A model generated the notes under the pieces. It worked only from the letters and a program-made list of their open reading frames with translations, made no database searches and was not told the origin of the DNA. From positions 1-64,000 of the forward strand of contig NZ_NITZ01000006.1 in the NCBI RefSeq assembly GCF_002632615.1: 64,000 nucleotides of DNA, read 5' to 3'. A program made the translations under genes and the position numbers. Within the stretch, counting starts at the first letter, position 1. Each line of letters opens with the position of its first letter. Below are positions 43,605-53,913 of this stretch, piece by piece. The stretch comes from Xenorhabdus miraniensis (lineage in GTDB: Bacteria > Pseudomonadota > Gammaproteobacteria > Enterobacterales > Enterobacteriaceae).

Positions 43605-45401
43605 TTAATTATCTTTTCCAACATGCAGAATTGCTAAGAAGGCTTCCTGTGGCAGTTCAACATTTCCGACCTGCTTCATGCGTTTTTTACCTTCTTTTTG
43701 CTTCTGCAATAGTTTTTTCTTCCGGCTGACGTCACCGCCATAACATTTTGCCAGTACGTTTTTACGTAACTGTTTGACAGTAGAACGCGCAATAATGTGA
43801 GCGCCTATGGCAGCCTGAATTGCAATGTCAAATTGCTGACGTGGGATCAGTTCTTTCATTTTTTCCACTAACTCACGGCCACGATACTGCGAGTTGTCAC
43901 GGTGAGTAATCAATGCCAGCGCATCAACACGTTCACCATTAATCAAAACATCCACACGCACCATGTCAGAATTCTGGAAACGGATAAAATTATAATCCAA
44001 AGATGCATAACCACGAGATGTTGATTTCAAACGGTCAAAGAAGTCCAGGACAACTTCAGCCATTGGGATTTCGTAAGTCAGTGCAACCTGGTTACCGTGA
44101 TAAACCATATTAGTCTGTACACCACGTTTTTCTATACAGAGTGTAATGACGTTGCCAAGGTATTCTTTCGGCAACAACATGTGACATTCTGCGATCGGTT
44201 CACGCAGTTCATTAATATTATTTAAGGCTGGCAACTTAGATGGACTATCGACATAAATAATATCACCGCTATTTGTCTCAACTTCATAAACAACTGTTGG
44301 TGCAGTCGTAATTAAATCGAGATCATATTCACGTTCCAAACGTTCCTGAATGATTTCCATATGCAGCAAGCCAAGGAAACCACAACGGAAACCGAAGCCC
44401 AATGCAGTAGAGCTTTCTGGTTCATAGAATAATGAAGCGTCATTTAAGCTCAATTTACCCAACGCATCACGGAATGCTTCATAATCATCGGAACTTATAG
44501 GGAATAGTCCCGCATAGACTTGCGGTTTAACCTTTTTAAAACCTGGAAGTGCTTTTTCCGCAGGGTGACGTGCTGTCGTCAACGTATCACCAACCGGGGC
44601 TCCCAAAATATCTTTGATAGCGCAAACCAGCCAGCCCACTTCCCCACAATTCAGCACGTCACGATCGATACGCTTCGGCGTGAAAATACCCAGACGGTCG
44701 GCGTTATATACCTGACCTGTACTCATTACCTTAACTTTATCACCCTTACGCAATGTACCGTTTTTAATACGGACAAGTGAAACAACGCCAAGGTAATTGT
44801 CAAACCATGAGTCAATAATCAGAGCCTGCAATGGAGCATCAGGATCGCCTTCCGGTGCCGGAATTTCTTTCACCAGACGTTCAATAACATCCTGTACTCC
44901 GACCCCCGTTTTTGCAGAACAACGAACAGCGTCCGTTGCATCAATGCCAACGATGTCTTCAATTTCATCTGCAACACGCTCTGGCTCCGCGGCCGGGAGG
45001 TCAATTTTGTTCAGAACCGGAACCACTTCCAGATCCATTTCGATGGCGGTATAACAGTTAGCCAAGGTCTGAGCTTCAACACCCTGACCCGCATCAACCA
45101 CCAGCAAAGCACCTTCACAAGCAGCCAGAGAACGGGAAACTTCATAAGAGAAGTCAACATGTCCGGGCGTATCGATAAAGTTTAATTGATAAACTTGCCC
45201 GTCATTTGCCTTGTAATCAAGCGTTACACTTTGCGCCTTGATAGTGATACCACGCTCACGTTCAAGATCCATTGAATCCAGTACTTGTGCTGCCATCTCA
45301 CGATCTGACAGCCCCCCACAGATTTGAATAATCCGGTCAGATAGAGTGGACTTACCGTGGTCAATGTGGGCGATAATGGAGAAATTTCGTATTTGCTTCA
45401 T
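43605..45401 (-). CDS. lepA: Translation elongation factor 4 (LepA)
   Basis: 598 residues (E. coli 599). GTPase with [14 protein letters not shown] and NKID motifs, followed by EF-G-like domains and the LepA-specific C-terminus ([13 protein letters not shown]). It acts on ribosomes during initiation or under stress. lepA-lepB are co-oriented as an operon. Confidence 0.98.
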   Translation of the reverse strand: MKQIRNFSIIAHIDHGKSTLSDRIIQICGGLSDREMAAQVLDSMDLERERGITIKAQSVTLDYKANDGQVYQLNFIDTPGHVDFSYEVSRSLAACEGALLVVDAGQGVEAQTLANCYTAIEMDLEVVPVLNKIDLPAAEPERVADEIEDIVGIDATDAVRCSAKTGVGVQDVIERLVKEIPAPEGDPDAPLQALIIDSWFDNYLGVVSLVRIKNGTLRKGDKVKVMSTGQVYNADRLGIFTPKRIDRDVLNCGEVGWLVCAIKDILGAPVGDTLTTARHPAEKALPGFKKVKPQVYAGLFPISSDDYEAFRDALGKLSLNDASLFYEPESSTALGFGFRCGFLGLLHMEIIQERLEREYDLDLITTAPTVVYEVETNSGDIIYVDSPSKLPALNNINELREPIAECHMLLPKEYLGNVITLCIEKRGVQTNMVYHGNQVALTYEIPMAEVVLDFFDRLKSTSRGYASLDYNFIRFQNSDMVRVDVLINGERVDALALITHRDNSQYRGRELVEKMKELIPRQQFDIAIQAAIGAHIIARSTVKQLRKNVLAKCYGGDVSRKKKLLQKQKEGKKRMKQVGNVELPQEAFLAILHVGKDN

Positions 45402-45613
45402 TATTAAATCTTTTTTGCCTTAATATTTCTGAATCATTCGCCTATGGACACACTGATGGACATAAAGCGACAGTTTATTGGTTCGGCCACTGGCCTTGAG
45501 GAGCCGTATTCTACATGCCAAACCTGTGAAAACCTAGTCATGCCTGTGGTTTTCAGTATGACCTTGTGATTTCCGGTATGATAAAAAAGTTGAAGCTCAC
45601 ATGGTAAAACAGA

Positions 45614-46078
45614 TTATTCTTGCTGTAGAACCTTAATCGTATCGGGAGGCAGACCAATTTGTAACACAACAGGCTGGTACGCTTGCAGATTATCCCAATA
45701 CGCAGCAATCTTGCGGGCAATGAAGAAACCGGCAAATCCTCCCCCGATTCCCCCTAAACATATCCATAACTGGTCGTTCGTCCAAAACTGGAAAAGCGCC
45801 CCTCCCAAAAATAACCCCAGTAATGGCGTTAAATAAACTAACATTGCTGAACGCAACAAACTACTTTCAGGAATGCCCACTTCAACTTTCTGCCCCGGCT
45901 GAAGTGGCTGAGAGATTTCCAGCTCCAACTGATGAATATTTTCCGGCCCTATTTTTTCCAATAAATAAGAACCACAGCCCGTTCTGGACTGACAACTACC
46001 ACAACCTGAAGATGAGCCATAGCGCAACAATGCGCGGCCTTTTTGCCAACGGACAACTGTCGCCCACTCTTTAATCAT
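45614..46078 (-). CDS. rseC: RseC, SoxR-reducing / sigma-E regulatory membrane protein
   Basis: 154 residues. A cysteine-rich N-terminal part (GCGSCQSRTGCGSY) is followed by two adjacent membrane helices (about 80-120), matching RseC. In E. coli RseC has a mild positive effect on sigma E and links to SoxR reduction by the Rsx complex. Its start overlaps the rseB stop (ATGA). Confidence 0.94.
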   Translation of the reverse strand: MIKEWATVVRWQKGRALLRYGSSSGCGSCQSRTGCGSYLLEKIGPENIHQLELEISQPLQPGQKVEVGIPESSLLRSAMLVYLTPLLGLFLGGALFQFWTNDQLWICLGGIGGGFAGFFIARKIAAYWDNLQAYQPVVLQIGLPPDTIKVLQQE

Positions 46079-47037
46079 CAGTTTTCCTCTGTAAATGTCA
46101 CGCTTGCCGCAATCCGCTCAGCGGTCGTGAAAGGCAGCTCCCCAATAACGGTAATGCTATTTTTACCGCGGGCCAAAGTATAAACCGTTCTCCTGCCTTG
46201 TCGAAATGGTTGTTCCCCAACGGCCTTTTTGTTTGCAGTCACAACATTTACGGAAAAATTAAACAATCCATCACCATACATGATGGATTCCAACCATTCT
46301 GTTTCTGACAGTTTACGGCTGGTACGGGAAATTTCATTGAAGCCTTCGGGTATTTTTCCAACTCGCCAATTGAACTTCAATTTTTCGGAAGGCGGAATGA
46401 GCAACATCGGCGGTAATTTCAGATCAGTAATCGCACTCAGCTCGTTTTTAATGTAGTCATTCACGGTTGATGACACAACCCGAAATTGTTCAATTACGGT
46501 TATATTATCCTTATCCAGCAAATCAATCAGCAAAGGAAGGTGATTTCTCTCATCAATCAGAAGGTTATAGCTATAACGGGATTCATCTTTCGATATGATG
46601 CGAACAAATCTCACTGGATTGTCACCAACATGCGTACTGCCGGAATCAATAAAACGATAGAACTTTTGTAATTGCGTAAAATCGGCAAAGATGATCGGTG
46701 GAAGATAATCAACAATATGGTTGCCATATAAGCTGAATGAATCCAGACCTGGCTCATAATAGCTGATTTGGTCACCACGCTGGATGATTTCCCGGCGGGA
46801 ACCATCCATTTGTATGATTTGCGCAATGGGCTTACCGTCAATAATGGCATGACGATAACGCAACGGAATCAGGAATTGCTGGCCTATGTTGATAAAGCCA
46901 AGTTCATAATTCAGCGTTTGTACGGCATTATTCATATCCTGCAACAAAGCCTCGGTGCTGCTTTGCTGCGCCGAGGCTTTGAGAGGATTCAACAGGCTAA
47001 CCGCCAATAAAAAAATGAAAACCCAAATACGTTTCAT
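46078..47037 (-). CDS. rseB: RseB, periplasmic regulator of sigma E
   Basis: 319 residues (E. coli 318). A signal peptide (VFIFLLAVSLLNPLKASAQ) is followed by the MucB/RseB lipoprotein-like fold. It binds the periplasmic part of RseA and blocks its cleavage until displaced by mislocalised lipids. It overlaps rseA and rseC by a few bases. Confidence 0.96.
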   Translation of the reverse strand: MKRIWVFIFLLAVSLLNPLKASAQQSSTEALLQDMNNAVQTLNYELGFINIGQQFLIPLRYRHAIIDGKPIAQIIQMDGSRREIIQRGDQISYYEPGLDSFSLYGNHIVDYLPPIIFADFTQLQKFYRFIDSGSTHVGDNPVRFVRIISKDESRYSYNLLIDERNHLPLLIDLLDKDNITVIEQFRVVSSTVNDYIKNELSAITDLKLPPMLLIPPSEKLKFNWRVGKIPEGFNEISRTSRKLSETEWLESIMYGDGLFNFSVNVVTANKKAVGEQPFRQGRRTVYTLARGKNSITVIGELPFTTAERIAASVTFTEEN

Positions 47038-47678
47038 TACTGTTGCTGTGATTGTTGTTGTGCTCCAATAGGCTGATTAATCTGAGTAACACCGTAATTT
47101 TTTTCAGAATGGATGCGTCTGGTCAGTTCATATTGCTGCAACATCGCATCAATACGCTTATTACTTTCCCGAACTTGCATGCTCAGGTCACCACCGAAGG
47201 CTTCATCATCAACAGGAGTCGCCAAACCTACAGGGGAGGCTGACCCCATCACAGGCAATGTATTGAAAACTGGCGTATCAGATTGAATATCTGCGTCAAC
47301 ACTACTGCTGCTATTATATTGCTGAACGCCAATAATCACAGTCAAAGATACACATGCAGCAATACCAACTTGTGTAATCTGGCTCGCCCATGGACGAATT
47401 TTTCTCCAGAATGGCATTCTGCCCCATGTTTCAGGCTCTGGCTGAGATTCTAGAACAGCCGCTGGATTAATCTGGACGGGCTCTTTCTCAAGCGCCAGTG
47501 CCACTTGACTCGCGATATCCAAATGTAATACATCCCCCACGTCGCCACGCATGACATCACGGACAAGATGGTATCTTTCCCATTGCTTCTGCATGGCTGC
47601 ATCTTCAGAAACCAAATGAACGACTTCACTATCAAGAGCTTCTCCATCCATTAAAGCGGAAAGTTTCTCTCTTTGCAT
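47037..47678 (-). CDS. rseA: RseA, anti-sigma-E factor
   Basis: 213 residues (E. coli 216). The N-terminal cytosolic domain MQREKLSALMDGE binds RpoE. A single membrane helix lies near 100-118 (VGIAACVSLTVIIGV). The periplasmic domain is the target of DegS, then RseP. The C-terminus is Gln-rich (QQQSQQQ). Confidence 0.96.
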   Translation of the reverse strand: MQREKLSALMDGEALDSEVVHLVSEDAAMQKQWERYHLVRDVMRGDVGDVLHLDIASQVALALEKEPVQINPAAVLESQPEPETWGRMPFWRKIRPWASQITQVGIAACVSLTVIIGVQQYNSSSSVDADIQSDTPVFNTLPVMGSASPVGLATPVDDEAFGGDLSMQVRESNKRIDAMLQQYELTRRIHSEKNYGVTQINQPIGAQQQSQQQ

Positions 47679-47709
47679 GCCAAAGTACCTTTAAAATTGT
47701 TTTGTCCCA

Positions 47710-48285
47710 CTACTGTTGGATTAGTGGTTGAACTTTATTATCAATGGCTTCCCTTGCCCGGAAAATTCGTGAACGTACAGTGCCTACGGGACATTCCATG
47801 ATGTCGGCTATTTCTTCATAGCTCAACCCTTCCAACTCCCTCAACGTAATCGCTACCCGCAAATCTTCCGGAAGCGATTCAATAGTACGGAAAACCACTT
47901 CCTTTAACTCTTCAGACAACATTAAGTTCTCAGGGTTCGAAATTTCTTTCAATGAACTTGACGCATCATAATTTTCTGCATCGTTAGCATCCAAATCATT
48001 GGATGGAGGACGACGCCCCTGAGCAACCAAATAATTTTTAGCCGTGTTAACAGCTATACGGTACAGCCAAGTATAAAAAGCACTATCGCCCCGGAAAGAA
48101 GAAAGCGCCCGATAAGTCTTAATAAAAACCTCTTGAGCAACATCAGGAACGTCACTTTGAGGTACGTAACGAGCAATCAGGCTCGCTACTTTGTGCTGAT
48201 ATCTTATCACCAGCAAATTAAATGCTTTTTGATCACCTTTCTGGACCCGTTCAATCAGCATTTGATCCGTTAACTGCTCGCTCAT
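47710..48285 (-). CDS. rpoE: RNA polymerase sigma-E factor
   Basis: The start at 48285 (MSEQLTDQMLIERVQKGDQK) gives 191 residues, equal to E. coli RpoE. Sigma-70 regions 2 and 4 are intact (VPDVAQEVFIKTYRAL, GLSYEEIADIMECPVGTVRSRIFRARE). It controls envelope stress. An in-frame open stretch continues upstream for 33 codons without a stop, but homology begins at MSEQL. A sigma-E promoter lies upstream, so the gene is autoregulated. Confidence 0.98.
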   Translation of the reverse strand: MSEQLTDQMLIERVQKGDQKAFNLLVIRYQHKVASLIARYVPQSDVPDVAQEVFIKTYRALSSFRGDSAFYTWLYRIAVNTAKNYLVAQGRRPPSNDLDANDAENYDASSSLKEISNPENLMLSEELKEVVFRTIESLPEDLRVAITLRELEGLSYEEIADIMECPVGTVRSRIFRAREAIDNKVQPLIQQ

Positions 48286-48372
48286 CCGAGGTTCACTCTC
48301 CTGAGGTAAAACTCCACATGTTTGTACCAATTTAAACCAATATGATGTCCTGCTTTCCCGAACAAGCATGAC

Positions 48373-48399
48373 TTTGAGTATCAATTTACTGTGAAGTTC
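48373..48399 (-). promoter_or_regulatory. Sigma-E promoter of the rpoE-rseABC operon
   Basis: On the reverse strand GAACTT (-35) and TCAAA (-10) are 16 bases apart, the sigma-E pattern. The expected start is near 48366, giving a leader of about 80 bases before rpoE. Confidence 0.8.
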
Positions 48400-48650
48400 A
48401 ACTTTGGCCGTAATTTTATATTACAACCACCTGTCATTTCATATCTCACTTCTTTTATCTCGTTGATATTTTTATTTATAGTTTTATCTTATCACTACAT
48501 AGCGACCAGAAATCTAGGCATATTAATTGCATCATACTTAAGTGCATATAGTACAAATCATAGTCTCTATTTCACAGGACACGTGATTTTAATGCGAGAA
48601 AAGGAAATATTGCTTTAATCGGTCTCATTACTCCAATATTGCTAACCTTA

Positions 48651-49451
48651 TCAATAATAAATATAAAAATCTGTTACTAACTGACGAAATTCATCTGAAT
48701 ACGCGCCATCCAAGGCTCGGATCGTTAATTCACTTACCTGATTTTGCTGTTCATGCAGGGATAATCCCAGTAACAGGCGATGCAACGGCTTATCCCGTCT
48801 GTCACGAATGTTGACACGAAAATGAGTAAACCATCCTAACCCTACTGCCATCTTTTCAAATTGTTCACCAATATCATAAGGCAAAACCACGCAAAACAGC
48901 CCTGTAGGTGCTATCAATTCCCGTACACATGCCAATAACCCCGAATGTGTCAATGACTCCGTATAACGAGCCTGATTGCGAGCTTCATTTCGACATGCAA
49001 TGGAAGGTTCAAAATAGGGAGGATTACTGACAATTAAATCATATTGGGTGCTGTCTTGCTGCAAACCGTGTTCTTGTGGCAATCCACGCTCCTGTAACCC
49101 ATTTTGTTCCCTATGCTGCCGCACAAAGTCATGGATATCCTGCTGATGTACCGTAATACGGGAAAACCACGGCGATTGTTGTATATTGTCAATCGCCTGC
49201 ATTGCAGCAGAAGTGTCCAGTTCTACCGCATCAATCACAGTCTGCTCTCCTGTGCGCTGAGCTAACATCAATGCAATCAGACCACTGCCACACCCAATAT
49301 CCAGACACCTTTTCTTGTTATATACTGGTGCCCAGGCTCCCAACAGCACACCATCCGTTCCGACTTTCATCGCACACTTATCATGCCCAACAAAAAACTG
49401 TTTAAATGTAAAACCACCGCGGCGAAAAACGGGTTTATCTATCGATGCCAT
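48651..49451 (-). CDS. trmN: tRNA1(Val) (adenine37-N6)-methyltransferase
   Basis: 266 residues, slightly longer than E. coli TrmN (245). The SAM motif is LDIGCGSGLIALMLAQ and the catalytic motif is NPPYF. The extra length is a Gln/Gly-rich insertion before NPPYF (NGLQERGLPQEHGLQQ, about residues 115-135), which looks like small tandem repeats. It methylates A37 of tRNA-Val. Divergent from srmB, as in E. coli. Confidence 0.94.
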   Translation of the reverse strand: MASIDKPVFRRGGFTFKQFFVGHDKCAMKVGTDGVLLGAWAPVYNKKRCLDIGCGSGLIALMLAQRTGEQTVIDAVELDTSAAMQAIDNIQQSPWFSRITVHQQDIHDFVRQHREQNGLQERGLPQEHGLQQDSTQYDLIVSNPPYFEPSIACRNEARNQARYTESLTHSGLLACVRELIAPTGLFCVVLPYDIGEQFEKMAVGLGWFTHFRVNIRDRRDKPLHRLLLGLSLHEQQNQVSELTIRALDGAYSDEFRQLVTDFYIYY

Positions 49452-49593
49452 GAGTTATATCTGCTGAAATAAAAGTTTCTCATAGCATAAATCTTATGAC
49501 TCGCGGATAAAAGCAACCTGCTTATGGATGTTTTTATAGGATGAAGAATGTGCCCAACCTGTTTATAATCGGCGGCCCAAACAGAGGTATATG

Positions 49594-50934
49594 ATGACTG
49601 CGACAAACTTTTCTGAATTCCAACTTGATGAATCCCTGCTTGATGCACTGAATGATAAAGGCTACGAACGCCCGACAGCAATTCAAGCGGCAGCCATTCC
49701 TGCTGCCATGGATGGGCGGGATGTCCTTGGCTCAGCCCCAACCGGTACAGGTAAAACCGCCGCTTACCTGTTGCCAGCATTACAGCATTTACTCGATTTT
49801 CCCCGTAAAAAATCCGGGCCACCGCGTATCCTGATTTTGACTCCAACCCGTGAACTGGCAATGCAAGTTGCAGAACAAGCAAAAGAATTAGCGGCTCACA
49901 CTCATTTAGATATCGCCACAATCACTGGTGGCGTTGCCTATATGAATCACGCAGAAGTATTCAGTGAGAATCAGGATATTGTTGTCGCAACGACAGGACG
50001 TCTGCTGCAATATATCAAAGAAGAAAACTTCGACTGCCGTGCTGTGGAAACGTTGATCCTTGATGAAGCTGATCGCATGCTGGATATGGGATTTGCCAAT
50101 GATGTGGAAACCATTGCCGGTGAAACCCGCTGGCGTAAACAAACACTGTTATTTTCCGCCACACTGGAAGGCGAATCCATTCGTGATTTTGCCGAACGTC
50201 TGTTAACTGATCCTGTTGAGATTGACGCAGAACCTTCTCGCCGCGAGCGCAAGAAAATCCAGCAATTTTATTATCGTGCTGATACGTTAGAGCATAAGAC
50301 AGCCCTGTTATGCAATCTTCTTCAACAGCCTGATGTTACAAAATCCATTGTTTTCGTACGCAAACGTGAACGTGTACGTGAACTGGTTGACTGGCTGAGT
50401 CAGGCGGGAATTCAAGCCTGTTTCCTTGAAGGTGAAATGGTACAGGCCAAGCGCACAGATGCCGTGAAACGACTGAATGATGGCAAAGTCAAGGTTCTGG
50501 TTGCAACAGACGTCGCTTCCCGTGGATTAGATATTGAAAACGTCAGCCACGTCTTTAACTTTGATTTACCTCGCACTGCGGATGTTTACCTGCATCGGAT
50601 TGGCCGTACAGCCCGTGCCGGCCGCAAAGGGACTGCCATTGCTCTGGTTGAATCTCACGATCATCCTCTGCTGGGTAAAATTAGCCGTTATCTTCAAGAG
50701 CCTTTGAAAATACGGGTTGTCGATGAGCTTCGCCCGCAAACCAAAGCGCCAAGTGAGAAAAAGAGTTATAAACCTTCTAAAAAAGTGTTGGAAAAACGCA
50801 AAGAGAAGAAAAAGTCAGAAGACACGAAGAAAAAACGAGTCAAAGTTCGTCATCGTGACAGCAAAAACATCGGTAAACGCCGCGCCTCTTCTGGTAAACC
50901 CAGACCAGAAGTAATTGAGTCTGGCAACGATTAA
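49594..50934 (+). CDS. srmB: ATP-dependent RNA helicase SrmB
   Basis: Two ATGs are adjacent; 49594 is chosen because the AGAGG site is then 6 bases away and because homologues start MTxTxFSE. 446 residues (E. coli 444). DEAD-box motifs: PTGTGKT, TPTRELA, LDEADRMLD, SATL, HRIGRTARAGR. The basic C-terminal tail (KKSYKPSKK onward) binds RNA. It assists 50S assembly. Confidence 0.96.
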   Translation: MTATNFSEFQLDESLLDALNDKGYERPTAIQAAAIPAAMDGRDVLGSAPTGTGKTAAYLLPALQHLLDFPRKKSGPPRILILTPTRELAMQVAEQAKELAAHTHLDIATITGGVAYMNHAEVFSENQDIVVATTGRLLQYIKEENFDCRAVETLILDEADRMLDMGFANDVETIAGETRWRKQTLLFSATLEGESIRDFAERLLTDPVEIDAEPSRRERKKIQQFYYRADTLEHKTALLCNLLQQPDVTKSIVFVRKRERVRELVDWLSQAGIQACFLEGEMVQAKRTDAVKRLNDGKVKVLVATDVASRGLDIENVSHVFNFDLPRTADVYLHRIGRTARAGRKGTAIALVESHDHPLLGKISRYLQEPLKIRVVDELRPQTKAPSEKKSYKPSKKVLEKRKEKKKSEDTKKKRVKVRHRDSKNIGKRRASSGKPRPEVIESGND

Positions 50935-50946
50935 TTATCTCAATAC

Positions 50947-50980
50947 AGGCGAAGTCATTGAATATGAATTGACTTCGCCT
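50947..50980 (+). terminator. Terminator of srmB
   Basis: An 11-bp stem AGGCGAAGTCA/TGACTTCGCCT with a 12-base loop is followed by CTCTACTT. It may also serve the convergent lipase gene, although the T-run is weak on both strands. Confidence 0.7.
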
Positions 50981-51022
50981 CTCTACTTACATCATTTGAG
51001 CATTATTCAAGCATTACATCAC

Positions 51023-52159
51023 TTAATTTAAGCCACTTCTTTGTGATGTCATTTGCTGATAAGCTTCCTCAAATTGTTCTCGAATTGCAGGTTCATCCAT
51101 GGTCATCGCCAATGCGTGCAAAGAAGGCATTTGTAAAGAAGGCATGTTCAATGCAAACATCCCTTCATCTGTCGCATCAGTTGACGCCAACATGGCATCG
51201 CCATTATTCAGCCAAGGCTTCTGTTCCGTCATTAATTCCAATACAGCCTCCAAAAAGTGTGCTTTAAATGAATGCAACCCATATCGATGAGGCAGAATGG
51301 AATCCCATATACTTCCTAATTCATATTTAAGTTCTATTGTATTACCCATAGGTTGAGGAACCGGCAATGCTTTTTGCAAATCCCCCAACCAATCGTATTG
51401 AACAGAGTAATGGCGTATCAAACCACTGTCGGCCAATTCACGAGCAACTTCAGGCGATACCCCCATACGTTTCAACGTGGGGTCTGAAACACCAGCAGCA
51501 TTATAAATAACCGCGGGTTTTCCTGTTGCCAGTGCAGCCACTGTTGCCAATCCGCCCCCTAAAGAATGCCCCGTGAAAATGATATTTTCACCAAATACCT
51601 TTAATGACTTGTGCGCTAATTCCACCGCCTGATTATATTGTTTTTCATTGTAGCCAAGCCCCTGGCGAATACTTACCATGAAATCTTTCAACTCGTTCGA
51701 GCCCGTGAAAGAAACAATATATAGCCCCTGATGTTTGTATACCCCTGCTTGAAATCCTGTTGAATAATCATTCAACGTATCAGGATCAATGCCTGCTTGT
51801 GATAAATCATCATCAGACAAGCGTTCAAAACCAGGGATCCCTAAACTTTGCTCACGGTAAACATCACGGGTAACTAATGTCAGGTTATAGTCAATAAACT
51901 TAGACTGCTTTCCTGCAATATCATTGGCTGTCAATATGGGCGATCCCATCACACGAGCACTGATATCGTTGATCAATGATTGATAAAGTGCATTAGATTG
52001 CTTGGTATTTTCTGACAGCGAAATGGGTGATGCAGAAATGCGCTCAGCTTTATCTGGTAATGATTCAGCTGGAGAATTAGATTGAAGTTGCAGAGAATTT
52101 CCTTCTAATGAATAGCTCCCTAGTTCACTTAACAAACTGGTATTTACTGATAAAGTCAT
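51023..52159 (-). CDS. Alpha/beta-hydrolase lipase-like protein, accessory
   Basis: 378 residues with the nucleophile elbow GHSLGGG (Ser199) and the oxyanion-side block YIVSFTGSNELKDF, typical of class 3 lipases and related phospholipases. Likely catalytic partners are an Asp in YDWLGD (about 264-269) and a His in the PHRYGLH/KAHFLE stretch. The first 60 residues are Ser/Leu/Asn-rich and disordered-looking, with no signal peptide or lipobox, so secretion would need a dedicated system (for example type VI). It is absent at this place in E. coli, between srmB and grcA. Substrate unknown. Confidence 0.82.
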   Translation of the reverse strand: MTLSVNTSLLSELGSYSLEGNSLQLQSNSPAESLPDKAERISASPISLSENTKQSNALYQSLINDISARVMGSPILTANDIAGKQSKFIDYNLTLVTRDVYREQSLGIPGFERLSDDDLSQAGIDPDTLNDYSTGFQAGVYKHQGLYIVSFTGSNELKDFMVSIRQGLGYNEKQYNQAVELAHKSLKVFGENIIFTGHSLGGGLATVAALATGKPAVIYNAAGVSDPTLKRMGVSPEVARELADSGLIRHYSVQYDWLGDLQKALPVPQPMGNTIELKYELGSIWDSILPHRYGLHSFKAHFLEAVLELMTEQKPWLNNGDAMLASTDATDEGMFALNMPSLQMPSLHALAMTMDEPAIREQFEEAYQQMTSQRSGLN

Positions 52160-52397
52160 AAAATTCTCCTACAGATTGTTCAGATTAGAGGTAATCAAAA
52201 CTCCAAACTCTCTATCGGCAGGATAATTAACGTCTTTATAACGAATTTAATCTTTGATTAACAATTTTGTTTGTAATGAATAAAAGAAATAAAATTACAA
52301 AGTCAGATAAAAAAAATGATTTTACGCGCAGAAATAACTCGCCGGATAGGTTTTGCATAATTGAAGAGCGGGTGGAAGTGGTCAATTATAAATAATC

Positions 52398-52415
52398 AGG
52401 CAGCCTTAGCTGCCT
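52398..52415 (-). terminator. Terminator of grcA
   Basis: The stem AGGCAGC-CTTA-GCTGCCT lies about 20 bases past the grcA stop. On the reverse strand it is followed by GATTATTTAT, a moderate T-rich tail. Confidence 0.7.
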
Positions 52416-52431
52416 TGAATTTAGCAAAAAA

Positions 52432-52815
52432 TCACAGACTTTCTGTAAAAGTACGGGCAATAACATCACGCTGCTGTTCTGGAGTCAGTGAATTAAAACG
52501 CACTGCATAACCAGAAACACGAATAGTGAGTTGAGGGTATTTTTCAGGATGCTTCACCGCATCTTCCAGTGTTTCACGACGAAGAACATTCACATTCAGA
52601 TGCTGGCCCCCTTCTACACGCACAGTCGGTTTCACTTCCAGCGGAATTTCTCGATATTCAAATTGCCCCAATTCATCTTTGGCAACAATCTGGCCTTCAT
52701 CGTAATCCGCTTTAGCGCAGATACAACGTGCTTCATTTTTTTCATCATCCAACAGCCAAAAAGAATTCATCAATGCAGCGTTGTCAGATTGGGTAATTTG
52801 AATCCCCGTAATCAT
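52432..52815 (-). CDS. grcA: GrcA (YfiD), stress-induced glycyl radical cofactor
   Basis: 127 residues, equal to E. coli YfiD. The C-terminal half is nearly identical to the end of pyruvate formate-lyase, with the radical glycine Gly102 in RVSGYAV. It repairs oxygen-cleaved PFL by replacing its C-terminal part. A perfect FNR box lies 121-134 bases upstream of the start. Confidence 0.97.
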   Translation of the reverse strand: MITGIQITQSDNAALMNSFWLLDDEKNEARCICAKADYDEGQIVAKDELGQFEYREIPLEVKPTVRVEGGQHLNVNVLRRETLEDAVKHPEKYPQLTIRVSGYAVRFNSLTPEQQRDVIARTFTESL

Positions 52816-52935
52816 TTATACCTCCAACATCATCTTGGTTATTTAGTCAAACCATTACTTAGAGCCTAATCGGATAGGCGCTTAATCAACCATCATTCTT
52901 GATTTCCTGTATACCAATACAAATGAGAAGATTCT

Positions 52936-52949
52936 TTGATTGAAATCAA
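52936..52949 (-). promoter_or_regulatory. FNR box upstream of grcA
   Basis: TTGATTGAAATCAA is a perfect TTGAT-N4-ATCAA FNR half-site pair. In E. coli yfiD is induced by FNR and ArcA under low oxygen. The nearby region to 53110 is very AT-rich and otherwise empty. Confidence 0.85.
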
Positions 52950-53169
52950 TTAATTTTATAAGGTTATTATCATAAAAGTCATAATCAATTGTTTTTAAAT
53001 ATCTTTTTTATATAAATTACATGAAATTATTTTTATAAATTTTCAAAATAATTTATAAAAACAGATTTTCATTCTATAAATTAAACTTGGATTAGAATCC
53101 TAGGGTTTCCCTATGCCAAGGGAATCGGTAAGCTTAAGTCCATCTGATAATCATATAAAGGGATTGGTT

Positions 53170-53850
53170 ATGTCCGCACCTCTCACATGGCACGATGTCA
53201 TCGGCAATGAAAAGAAACAGCCTTATTTCGTTGATACATTGGCTTATGTTGCCAACGAACGTCAGGCTGGAAAAACCATTTATCCACCGCAGCAGGATGT
53301 TTTCAACGCATTTCGCTATACCGAATTGGCTGATGTAAAAGTGGTAATTTTGGGACAAGATCCTTATCATGGCCCGAATCAAGCCCACGGACTGGCTTTC
53401 TCAGTACAACCCGGTATTCCGGCGCCACCTTCTCTTGTCAATATGTACAAAGAGCTCGAATCGGATATTGCGGGATTTACTCGCCCTAATCACGGTTGCT
53501 TGATCAGTTGGGCAAAACAAGGCGTGTTATTACTCAATACCGTGTTGACTGTTGAGCGCGGCAACGCACATTCCCATGCAAATTTGGGATGGGAAACTTT
53601 CACCGATAAAGTCATTGCGGCAATTAACGAACATCGTAGCGGGGTTGTTTTCCTGCTTTGGGGTTCTCATGCCCAGAAAAAAGGCCGTTTTATTAATACT
53701 CAACGCCATCATGTGCTGAAAGCACCCCATCCTTCACCCTTGTCAGCACATCGCGGTTTTTTAGGTTGCAGACATTTTTCACAAGCCAATAATTTGCTGG
53801 AAACACAAGGGTTGTCCCCAATCGATTGGACACCCCAATTACCTCAATAA
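53170..53850 (+). CDS. ung: Uracil-DNA glycosylase
   Basis: The start at 53170 ([11 protein letters not shown]) gives 226 residues (E. coli 229); a frame extending 57 bases upstream is unconserved. The catalytic water-activating Asp is in GQDPYHG and the His in [10 protein letters not shown]. It removes uracil from DNA. Confidence 0.97.
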   Translation: MSAPLTWHDVIGNEKKQPYFVDTLAYVANERQAGKTIYPPQQDVFNAFRYTELADVKVVILGQDPYHGPNQAHGLAFSVQPGIPAPPSLVNMYKELESDIAGFTRPNHGCLISWAKQGVLLLNTVLTVERGNAHSHANLGWETFTDKVIAAINEHRSGVVFLLWGSHAQKKGRFINTQRHHVLKAPHPSPLSAHRGFLGCRHFSQANNLLETQGLSPIDWTPQLPQ

Positions 53851-53868
53851 TCGCGCTCTGCCTACAAA

Positions 53869-53893
53869 AATGCCGCCTCTGGATGGCGGCATT
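53869..53893. terminator. Bidirectional terminator between ung and grpE
   Basis: A 9-bp stem AATGCCGCC/GGCGGCATT with a 7-base loop, preceded by five A residues. It lies between two convergent genes. Confidence 0.8.
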
Positions 53894-53913
53894 ACATCAC
53901 GGAATACCGTAAT

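Noticed and set aside
48391..48618. Plus-strand open frame of 75 codons upstream of rpoE
   Set aside because: It runs antisense over the sigma-E promoter, and its hydrophobic sequence looks like AT-rich intergenic DNA.
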